The notes beneath the pieces were generated by a model, which was not told the DNA's origin, ran no database searches, and saw only the letters and a program-made list of their open reading frames with translations. DNA of 64,000 bases, from contig QANU01055021.1 of the NCBI GenBank assembly GCA_003254905.1, forward strand, positions 1 to 64,000. Reading direction: 5' to 3'. Below, one piece after another: positions 1 to 9,354 of this stretch. Positions within the stretch are counted from its first letter, which is position 1. Each line of letters starts with the position of its first letter. This DNA comes from Nissolia schottii. Lineage: Eukaryota > Streptophyta > Magnoliopsida > Fabales > Fabaceae. The position numbers and the translations under genes were made by a program.

Positions 1-693
1 TGCCTATTAATGCAGTTACAAAGTAATATCAATTAGGGATATGTATCAAAAGTATAAATTTGATATACAGATATTTTGTAACAATAACCAGCCAAAACAA
101 ACTATAACAATCAATTAATAACAAACTTCAAATGATTAACCTGTTCGGTTGCATTCCCTCGACGCCGGAAAAATTGCATGTACTTAACAATGTTTGGTGA
201 AAGATAAAACAATGTTTGGAGACCTAATAAATAGATCAACTTAACAAGTCATTTTATAAGAGTAAGTTAATTTGTAAGTTGATAAGTTAAGTCTTTTTAG
301 ATATTTTTCAAAAACATAACACAAAAAATAATAAACCGGCTTCACTAGACTTAGTTAAATAGTAGTAATTTATTATTCTAAGATAGAGATAATAGTGGCA
401 TCCACGGGTAGTAAAGTAGTCTTGGCATTATTATTATTATTTTTTTATACCTCCGATTAGTGAAAATGAAACAAAGGGAGACATTATCAAAATCAAGTGA
501 TAAAATCGCTTCTGACAAATACTAAAAAAACACAAAAAAGGGGGGACATTAACCAAAAAAAATAAGGAAAACTGAGTCAAGAATCTTTATAGCACATGTA
601 ATAAATCATTGAATTTTCATAAGAGTGGTGTTACATATACACTAAAAATTCTATTAACGTACAACCACCAAAATATTTAATACATCTTGGACT
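1..693. other. AT-rich non-coding DNA
   Basis: I see no gene here. The segment ends at the target site of the LTR that starts at 694. Around 616-680 the sequence reads AAGAGTGGTGTTACATATAC and resembles the left end of the element at 9355 (AAGAGCTGTGTTACACGTAC). This may be the left terminus of a DNA element into which the LTR later inserted. Confidence 0.5.
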
Positions 694-1529
694 TGAAACA
701 CCCTAGCTAACTGCTTATGCTATAGTCATAAGTAATGCTCACTAGGTTGTTATCTACTTTGGTTGGGGTTACTTTTATCCCCTACTTATAACTCGGAAAA
801 TATTTCTTAGTTATATGGACCGTTTTGAAACATTTGAAACTTTATCTTTATACATAAAATATGAGCCATGCGTCAGATAGAATTTACAATGCAAGCGTTA
901 AAGCTTTATACTTAACGGATAACTATTCCAACATAACAACGTCAAACAATAAGCAGACAAGTAGTTCATAACATAAAATTCACTATCATTTACATAGGTA
1001 ATATCATAGTTAATACATAGATGTACTTTCTCACAGTAGTGCAAAACATAAACCATACTACTTAGGGACTGATTGTAACCTCTTTAATCAAGCACCTGTT
1101 ATCTTATTCCTCTGTTCATCTTCTTCAAGTTTGCTTCTCCACGTATTCCTTGTCATGCTTACCTAGAACCATAAAGGAGCAGATGTGAGAACTCTGCGTT
1201 CTCAGTGGGAAACCTTAGTCATCGTAATTCATTTCATTCTCAATTATGATTCCGCCGCTCAGGGATCTCTAGATGTCACAGTTATACTACATCCCATTTA
1301 GTTATTAACATTCAACCTAGTCTTGAGCAGCTACCTAATTACTAGGTGACTGAAGGAACCTAATCTTTCCTTATCTATGTCATCTGTTCTCTATTCTCAC
1401 TCTTAGGGAACAAGTTGTCGTTTATACATACACCATTCATTTCTCATATGCCTCATTCGTCTTCGTTCCATATATATACCATTCCTTCTTATGCATGAGG
1501 GATATGAGTAGTTCCCAGACTCTTCTATG

Positions 1530-1975
1530 GATGGGGACCCTAATCTGTACCTCGTCATGATCATCACAACTCTATTGTGGTTAGGAGGACCCTGCCTTGT
1601 CCTTCAAGTGTTTCAAACTATGCTGTGGCTGAAACTCCCCGGGCTCTTCTATGGTTAAGGGACTCTCAGACTCTACTATGGTCTGGAGAACTCTTTGGAC
1701 TTTCTACTCTTTGAGCCCCGAGTCTACTGTGGTCGATCCCTAATAAACTTTGTGAGACTTACCTCGTCCTTAGAGCTTTCCAAACTCTGTTGTGGCTGGA
1801 CCTCCCCGAACTCTGCTGTGGCCAAGGGACTCTCCGACTCTACTGTGGTCGGGAGAACTCCTTGGACTCGGCTCATCTCTAAGGTATCCCTGACTCTTTT
1901 GTGGCCAGGAACCCTTAGTACACTCAGACTCTACTGTGGCCTGGTGTCTTAGTACCTTGACTCTTCTATGGTTGA
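1530..1975. repeat. Degenerate minisatellite inside the solo LTR
   Basis: A degenerate motif close to GACTCTACTGTGGTC (variants: CTCTTCTATGG, CTCTGTTGTGGCT, CTCTTTTGTGGCC) recurs about every 30-50 bases, at least a dozen times. The spacers differ, so it is a motif-spaced array rather than a clean tandem repeat. Short plus-strand ORFs here are by-products of this repeat. Confidence 0.75.
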
Positions 1976-2442
1976 ATGCTCTGACTATCTAAACATTATT
2001 CTACATCTCATACATCATTCACATATATAATCATATATCATTCATTCATTATCATGTTCTCATAAGCATAGGAAACATCCTTTCACTTACTAAAACCTAA
2101 CATAGCATATCCAATCATTTATTCCATAAACCACAAAGCATGCATAAGTTTCCATATTCAAANGGTATCCCTGGCTCTTTTGTGGCCGGGAACCCCAGTA
2201 CACTCAGACTCTACTGTGGCCTGGTGTCTTAGTACCTTGACTGTTCTATGGTCGAATGCTCTAACTATCTAAACATTATTCTACATCTCATACAACATTC
2301 ACATATATAATCATATATCATTCATTCATTATCATGTTCTCATAAGCATAGGAAACATCCTTTCACTTACTAAAACCTAACATAGCATATCCAATCATTT
2401 ATTCCATAAACCACAAAGCATGCATAAGTTTCCATATTCAAA
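1883..2442. repeat. 280-bp direct duplication around a single N
   Basis: Bases 1883-2162 and 2164-2442 are nearly identical (a handful of differences, such as CTGACTC against CTGGCTC) and are separated only by the N at 2163. A duplication that abuts exactly on a one-base gap is what two overlapping contigs joined end to end would give. A true tandem duplication is possible but less likely. Confidence 0.85.
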
Positions 2443-4485
2443 CATAAGCAATTGCAGTTCATCAAGGATTTCATCATGTTATAAAACCTAAGATAGCCTA
2501 CATAAAATATATCATGAGCATAGTTGGAAACTACGGTGTATCAGTGTTTTTCTGAAAACGTCCATTTTCTGTCAGAAATTAGTGATCAGAAACCGGAGAG
2601 GTTTAAGGCCTTTCCCCAAGGTTTTTGATAGCCCTAAGATCATATTTCAAACTTAGAAATTCATATTTCAACCACCAAATACACGAAATTACAGTTTTAC
2701 CCTTTTTTCCAAATTTACAATTTCGCCCACGTAAACACCTTATTTTCTTTGGAATTTTAGTCCTCAAAAACCCGATGGACTCCAGACTTGCCCTTAAGGT
2801 TTTTGATATTTCTAAACCCATATTTTCTGAAAACAAACCCAGTTTTTCAGCCCAAAACACGAAAATTCCCGTTTTGCCCTTTTTCTTAAAATCACTGTTT
2901 TCTGTCTATTTGCTGAGAAATTCATCGGGGACTCCAAAAATCATGAAACTTGACATCCCCACTCAACTTTTCGTGTATAATCCAAAAATAACATTATTTT
3001 TTCATGATAAAATTCCCAACATACAATTCCTCTTAAAAACGTGATATAGTCCTGTTTACAGCTTAGGCTTTCCTAAATTCTGACAGAGTCACAGATAGCA
3101 CCAACAGTTCCAGACACATATCACCAACACATATATATATAGTCATGGTCACATAAAACATCCTAACATCATATATTATCTAGCATACAACCACATAGAC
3201 AGTGGATAAGTCGGTTTACCCACTTGGTCAATTCTTGCTGCGGTTCCGGTGCTCTCTACAACCTCCTGCCTTGCTATGGTGCTTCCAAGCTCCTCCTAAG
3301 CTTCAAGATTCAGGGTTTTCTCCAAGGATTCCAAGAGGTTTTCTTTAGGGTAAGATTAGGGAAGTCAAGGCTAGTCTATGTCTAGAAAGGTTTCTGTGTC
3401 AGTATTTGACAAACTACTGATTAGGTGTGCAATTGGACAGAGTTTTGGCAAGGTTTTCCTTTTTCTATCAATTTTTGTCATCCAAGGGGTATTTGTAGGC
3501 AAACCCACGAAAATCACTTTCCCAAAATGCCCTTGGACCAATTTACCATTTTACCTCTTGATTATGTCATCCATGACCTAAGCACGACATTATCATCATG
3601 AGTCACTATATGACTCACCTCTTGGACTTTTTGACTTGGCCACTTGGCCACTTCTTGCCCATGTAAGGCCTTTGTGTCTTGGCCACTTGTGTGGCCGAGA
3701 ATTAAAGGTCTCCGATAGATCAATTTTGATAAGGTTTTATCGTCCTCGATCCCGGTACTTCGCTTATGGTTATCCTAAAAATATTCTGATCACGTCTTTG
3801 TGATTCCATAATTTTTCTAAGTAATACTCTAGGTTCATTTGGGGATTTGTGAATTCTCGCCTGTAGCCGTACCTTTTACGGATACTTTGGAGGCGCGGTT
3901 GTATTCAGACGACAAAAAGGGTTTATTCTAATGTCTTCAGAATTTTATGAAAACGAACAGAACTATTTCTATAGACACTTTTAATCTAAAAGCTCGTGGG
4001 AGAGCTTGTTCCCCTTATTTAATTCATGAAATATTTACTAAGGGAAAAGCGGGATGTTACAGGATTCACTAATTTACGTTTACCAAATCACTAACCCTTC
4101 ACATTCTGAACAAACACCCAAAATCTTAGATCCTTTCCTAAATTACTAACCCCTCAAATTCACTCTTCCTCTCCCTAACCTTGTCAACTAGAAACCAATG
4201 AAATTTCTTTTTTCCTTTCCCAACATTCCGCAGGCCGCCGTTAGAGTTGCTACTCTGTCCGCCATTCAACGTCGCGACTCCATCGTCGCTCAACAGCAAA
4301 AGTCCATTCTCCAAGACTATCACGGATCACCGTCACGCTGCCCTTGACTCGCCCTCGACTACGGCTCTCCGACCTTAGGCACGAACCTCACACCACTCTT
4401 CGCGCTCCCTCACGTCGTCCTCTCTGGCGGAACACTCTTCAACAATAGCCACGAAGAACTGTTTTACTATAAAGTGTGGATGGGT

Positions 4486-5460
4486 TTGCTCATAAACAGT
4501 GTTTTAGTTTGTTCAAGACCCTCATTTTGGTTTGTTCATGATGAATGTATAGGTTTGTTCAAATTGAGTTGAAGGGTTTGTTCATACAGGATAATGGAGA
4601 TTGTTCAATCTAAAAAAAAATGTGTTTGTTCATACTGAGTTATATTGTGAATGAACAAACATGTTCATACAAAACGAACAAACTCATATAATTATAGTGA
4701 ACAAACCTACATAATAAGAATGAACACAAACCCATTTAATTGGAATGAACAAACCTCAATTCACGAACTGAACAAACACTTATTACTAAACCAAACAAAC
4801 CCATTTAACTATGGCGAACAAACCTACTTAACTAGAATTGACAAACCCCATTACAAACAACGAACAAACATGTCCATATAAAACGAACAAACCTAGTGAA
4901 CAAACCTGCTTAACTGTAATGAACAAACCCCAATACAAATAATGAAAAAACCTGTCCAAATAAAATGAACAAACTCATTTAACTATAGTGAACAAACCTA
5001 CTTAACTAGAATGAACAAATCCTAATAGAAATAATGAACAAACCTGTTCATATAAAATGAACAAATCCATTTAACTATAGTGAACAAACCCAAATACAAA
5101 TAATGAAGAAGCCTGTCCACATAAAACGCACAAACCTAATTAACTGTATTGAACAAACCTACTTAACTAGAATGAACAAACCCTAATACAAGAACTGAAC
5201 AAATACTGATTACTAAAACGAACAAACCAATATAGCTATGGTGAACAAACCTACTTGCTAAAAATGAACAAACTCGATGACACGAATTGAATAAACCTTT
5301 CCAATGAAAATGAACAAACCTATAAATGATAAGTGAACAAACCAATACACATATAATGAACGAACACTGCTAACTTAACTGAACAAACACTTATTAGTAA
5401 AACGAAAAAACCCATAAACACACAATTAACAAAACTACACAACTAAATTGACCAAAATCC
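4486..5460. repeat. GAACAAAC minisatellite with a polarity switch
   Basis: Between about 4486 and 4640 the motif appears as GTTTGTTCA (minus polarity). From about 4655 to 5460 it appears as TGAACAAAC (plus polarity), roughly 35 times at about 24-base spacing with recurring spacers such as CTACTTAACTAGAA. The array thus forms a large imperfect inverted repeat centred near 4645. The outer parts contain GC-richer sequence, including a 16-bp near-perfect direct repeat GTCCGCC(A/G)TTCAACGT at 4257 and 5644. This looks like the body of a non-autonomous DNA element; ORFs within it are low-complexity. Confidence 0.75.
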
Positions 5461-6566
5461 AATTTATAAACATAACAATCCCTTCGTCTCATTCGATATG
5501 AATCTCTTATTAGAGTGTTTTGTTTGTGCATTATATTATAAAATTTTCATTGTGAGGCAACCAGTTTGTTCACTGTTCAATGTATCAACGCTTGATCGAA
5601 CTCAATACATGGGTTTGTTTAGAAACAATAGAGGACGTGCTGAGTCCGCCGTTCAACGTGAGGAAGAGACGACGTGAGTGTACATGATGGAGGATGTGAA
5701 CACCGTTTGGGGGCGGTAGTTGAAGGATGTGATAAAGGAGAAGAACAGATTTAAGTGGTGTCGTCGATGGCGGTGTAGCGACATATGGGCGGCAGTGTAT
5801 GTGAAAATAACTGAGGGAGTGAGGTGACGTATGTAAGGCTGCGTGAAAATAAATAGAGAGGGAAAGGGGGCAATTGGAGGGAGAAAAGAGAGAGATATTG
5901 TGAGAAATTGGAGAGAGAAAGAATAAATTAAAATATAATTAATAGAAAAGTGAAATACAAATCCTTTTACATATAAAAGGTTTGTTAGTTATATAGTGAC
6001 ACCAAATTTGGTGTACCCAAAGACTTTTTCTTTTCGTAATCTTGTCATAGATTTTCATATTTAGTGCTCTTAATATTGTTTTAATCTAGTCTTTTTCTTC
6101 ACTATTCATCCGGACCATGCGATCAGAAATAAAATTAATCCAACTAAGTTCTCAATTGTAAAAGTAAAAAACCTCCCAACAAAAGTTGTGCCTTGCGCCT
6201 ATGATTTGAACTCAAGATGTGATCAAGACTCGCACTACCTAGTCAACTATCACATTGGTTGTTTAGTGTAGTTTTGACATATTGATTTTTTTGGTATAAT
6301 TAGGCGTCGGCAATTACTGAATAATTTTCTTACAATAATTAAATTCACATAAAATAATAAATTGTTAGTCATAATTTTTTTTTTTTCCATTCTCATGAGG
6401 ATCCAACCCATACTAAGAAGAGGTACCACCACGCCATTTGTTTGGCATTATTTATTCATCTATTTTTTTTTTCATTTTTTTTGTGGAAAAAATAAATAAA
6501 ACCAAAAGAAAAAAAAAAATAAAAAGAGGAAAATAGTGAGAGAGAGAGAGAGAGAAAAGGTGAAAC
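5461..6566. other. Non-coding, right part of the repeat element
   Basis: Contains the second GTCCGCC(A/G)TTCAACGT copy, a GA-rich stretch near 5850-5930 and a possible element end near 6000-6020 (ACACCAAATTTGGTGT, a 16-bp palindrome). 6440-6566 is poly-A/poly-T and (GA)n sequence just after the MRS2 exon on the minus strand. No coding is supported. Confidence 0.45.
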
Positions 6567-6929
6567 CAGGTGAGGTTGAGTAGTGGGTGCTTGGTGGTGA
6601 AGAAGGATGCGGCGGTGGAGAAGGTCAAGAAAAGGGATGACGGAGGGGTCCCTGGAGTTGAGCAGCAGAAGCTCCTTGGCGGTTATGATAGCCTTGATGT
6701 GTTCCATCTTTATCACGATCGCTCTCTCTCTCCCCACTATCGTCGACGGATGCGACAGCAGCGGGTCAAGTATCCTCAGGTCACGCGCCGCCAGCCCCGT
6801 CCTCCTCATTATTACCTGCCTCCCAGCCGCCTCCACCACCTCCGTCTCTCCCCTTGCTCCCAGCACCGCCCATGTTCTCGCCCCTCTTCCCTTCCTTCGG
6901 ATGGGTCGGGTCGTAACCGCCTCGCTCAT
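6567..6929 (-). CDS. MRS2-like: MRS2/CorA-type Mg2+ transporter, first exon only (partial)
   Basis: MRS2 proteins are CorA-type magnesium channels of plant organelle, vacuolar and plasma membranes. The ATG at 6929 opens a frame of about 120 residues whose core (ARDLRILDPLLSHPST, then GRERAIVIKMEHIKAIITAK and LLLLNSRDPSVIPF) is the conserved N-terminal soluble domain of plant MRS2, preceded by IMRRTGL. The frame leaves homology after HRRILLHHQ; a usable donor (CTG|GTTTCA) lies at 6567/6566. The two transmembrane helices and the GMN signature needed for transport are absent. I found no further MRS2 exons down to base 1, although about 5 kb of transposon sequence lies in the way. Either the rest of the gene is beyond the left edge, behind a transposon-filled intron, or this is an orphan fragment. 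Substitutions such as KMEH for the usual NLEH suggest relaxed constraint but there is no stop. Confidence 0.7.
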
Positions 6930-8447
6930 TGCTATTCTGTTACGGTTACTTTGCCTTGTTCATGTTATGATTCTTGACAGATTTTATTATGCGATTCTTA
7001 ACTAATTCGTTCATTTACTCTAAAGGCAGAATTAAATATAAGTCCTTACTGGGCACAAGGTGCGTAAATTAATCTGCATCTTGTCTCTTGTTGCCATGGA
7101 AATAATTGAATGCTATATATGCAAATTTCTATCACACGCATTTTTTTTTTAATAGTGCTGTTTGTTTATAAATCTTTGTTCTTTCATACATCACGATGTG
7201 AATATAAATCTTATAATGTATATGAAAGAAAAGATTGTACGATTAACATTTTTTTTAAAAAAATTTATGGGAAGTATTATGTGCGGTTCTATATACTTAG
7301 ATAATAATTTTTAACATTAATATTATGTATATATTAATATTCATTTTATTTTTACATACTTCCTTACATTATACAATTTTGCAACACACTTTGTTACCCG
7401 ATGGTGTAAGTTCGAGGAGATTAATCATTGTAGTTGGCGATAAACATCCACATCCAAAAAATATAATTCTACAACAAATGTTATTTTTGACATTTCCCTA
7501 TTTTTATATTGCATTATCTTTATTATTACCATTAATGCACTATCTATTTATTTATTTTATTCTTCTTATTATTTCATAAAGTATTTATTCCCACTCTTTA
7601 TATTTTTTTTTTATTTCTCATAAAATATCCCCTACCAATAGATACTAATCCCCTTTCGAGACTTTTAAGAACTCTTTATATGTTTATCAACATTCCCATT
7701 TAATTGATTTGATTTCTTTAAAATAATAACTTTTTCCTTTTTTTATCAACATAGTATTACCAATTAATAATTATTTATTACTAATTATAATTTCATTTAA
7801 CCTATTAATGTTTCTTTAATCAATAATTAATTTGTTTTCCTTAAGATAATTAATATAGATCATATTTTAAATTATTTTAATAATATTTAATAATTAATTA
7901 AAATAAAATAATAATAAAATACTAATCCTAATCAATAAAATTTTTTGCATTATACATATCTTAGCAACATAAAATATTTTGGACTAAAGGATATATTTTG
8001 AAAATAGAATGAAATGCAGGGTAATGAGTTAATTTTAGAAACAACTTTAAAATTGATTCACGGTAGGAATATGTTATTTTCAATGTTTTAATTTGGTAAA
8101 TTTTTCGGGTAATGAAGGTATCTCATAAGGGTTTCATTTTCTTTGATATATATACACACACACATATATTGATCATTCTCCCTTTTTTTTATTTTTGCAA
8201 AATTGAAAGATTCTTTCGTTTTTGTTCGAAGCTCTTCTTTGATTTTAATAGTTTAGATTTGCTATGAATACCGGCCATTTACTTTAGTGCACATAATACC
8301 GGCCTTTTCCCCATTCGTTTGGCAATAGCGATGTCTTCCACATTTTTGGGGATTAGAAGGCCAAAGCCCAAAAAAGAAAATACAATTACACAGCAGATCT
8401 CACTAGCCTCATGGGTTTTATTTCATACCTTCATGCATATGGAGTCT
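6930..8447. other. AT-rich intergenic DNA
   Basis: No gene seen. 6930-7000 would be the 5' flank of the MRS2-like exon. The rest is very AT-rich with several poly-T runs and a short CA/TA repeat near 8153-8168. Short ORFs here are low-complexity. Confidence 0.5.
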
Positions 8448-8588
8448 CTCGTTATTTTAATGGATAAAGTGTAACTTTTTGGAAGAAAAAAACACGTGCG
8501 ACTTTTTAACCAAAAAAAAAAAACAAACCAACAAACAATAGAAGTGCTAATGGAATTGGTTAGATAGGGAAGCCAGCAAGCCACTTAG
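8448..8588 (-). pseudogene. Copied 3' end of the SCPL gene
   Basis: This stretch matches 12648-12795, the 3' UTR and last codons of the carboxypeptidase-like gene 4.2 kb away. Both contain GAAGTGCTAA(T/C)GGAATTGG followed by TTAGATAGGGAAGCCAGCAA, which on the minus strand encodes the C-terminal residues LAGFPI and stop. The match ends at about 8588, inside the codons for KWLA, exactly where the Helitron helicase frame begins. The remaining exons are not present, so it is a gene fragment. Confidence 0.85.
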
Positions 8589-8991
8589 GAATATTGATCG
8601 CCCTGCTGGATTATGCAATAGTACTAGATTAGTTGTTACTAAACTTAGTAAGCATGTGCTTGAAGCGAAGGTTATAACAAGCAACAACACCGGTGATAAG
8701 ATTTTCATTCCAAGGATGACCTTAACATCATTAGGTACTAAGTTATCATTCATGTTTAAACGGAGACAATTTCCCATCATGGTGTCATACTCGATGACGA
8801 TAAATAAGAGTCAAAGTCAATCTTTGTCAAGAGTTGAGTTAATTTTAAGAAATCTATTCTTATGCATGGGCAATTATACGTGAGAATATCGAGTCATAAA
8901 CAGGGAAGGACGAAGATTTTGATAACTAGATTCTGAAAGTAATCATTGCACAACTAATGTAGTGTATCCGGAGGTATTCCGTAATGTATAA
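8588..8991 (+). pseudogene. Helitron helicase C-terminal remnant
   Basis: Helitron Rep/helicase proteins drive rolling-circle transposition; their helicase is PIF1-like. The plus-strand frame from about 8588 reads LRNIDRPAGLCNSTRLVV, then later RRQFPIMVSYSMTINKSQSQ, the motif block typical of the C-terminal helicase region (usually MTINKSQGQ). After about 8868 a one-base frameshift moves homology to the HGQLYV frame, and another shift plus stops precede a final TTNVVYPEVFRNV ending at the TAA at 8989-8991. No Rep domain or upstream helicase motifs (Walker A/B) are found, so it is a 5'-truncated, frameshifted relic. Confidence 0.88.
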
Positions 8992-9354
8992 ACAATTATT
9001 ATATGATTCTATAAAAAAAAAAGGCGTTGCACATTTGTTACCAATGCATAAATTAGTCGCCAACAGAAATGTCAGGAGTTGATATGTACATTACACCTTG
9101 GTTTCGATATGTAAGACAATCAATATGCTTTGGACTTACAAGCATGGTTCGTTATAATATTCGTTATAATATGAGCTTAATGTGTTAAGACCACGGTACA
9201 ATTCGTTAATAACAAAAACAATTAAGTATGATATTACATAATTAGTAAATAGTCATTTTAAATCATTTCTAGCTCAGTTCATTTCTTCCATTGCTTCCAT
9301 TCCAAATGGACCACTAATAATTGCTTGACATTTCAAACTCATATGTATTATTTA
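8992..9354. other. Non-coding flank between transposon remnants
   Basis: AT-rich sequence with no coding support. I did not see a clear Helitron CTRR end or hairpin, so the true Helitron terminus is undetermined. Confidence 0.4.

Larger units (their letters stand above)
694..4061 (-). mobile_element. Solo LTR, Ty3-like, minus orientation
   Basis: On the plus strand the segment runs from TGAAACACCCTAGC to GGGATGTTACA, so it has TG...CA ends; read on the minus strand it starts TGTAACATCCC, a common start of plant Ty3 LTRs. It is flanked by GGACT and GGATT, an imperfect 5-bp target-site duplication (4 of 5). Its start and several internal blocks (ACCGTTTTGAAA, GAGCCATGCG, the GAGCAGCT..ACTAGGTGA block) match the LTR at 57293-60148, so the two are diverged members of one family. 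No primer-binding site, polypurine tract or pol coding lies next to it, hence solo LTR. The length of 3.37 kb is inflated if the 280-bp repeat at the N in 2163 is an assembly artefact. Confidence 0.7.

Noticed and set aside
4486-5460. CRISPR-like array
   Set aside because: Spacers are themselves repetitive, the motif flips strand, and the genome is a plant; it is a minisatellite.
6570-7005. Two plus-strand ORFs, one with a hydrophobic segment
   Set aside because: Complementary to the MRS2 exon, whose minus-strand translation has clear family motifs.
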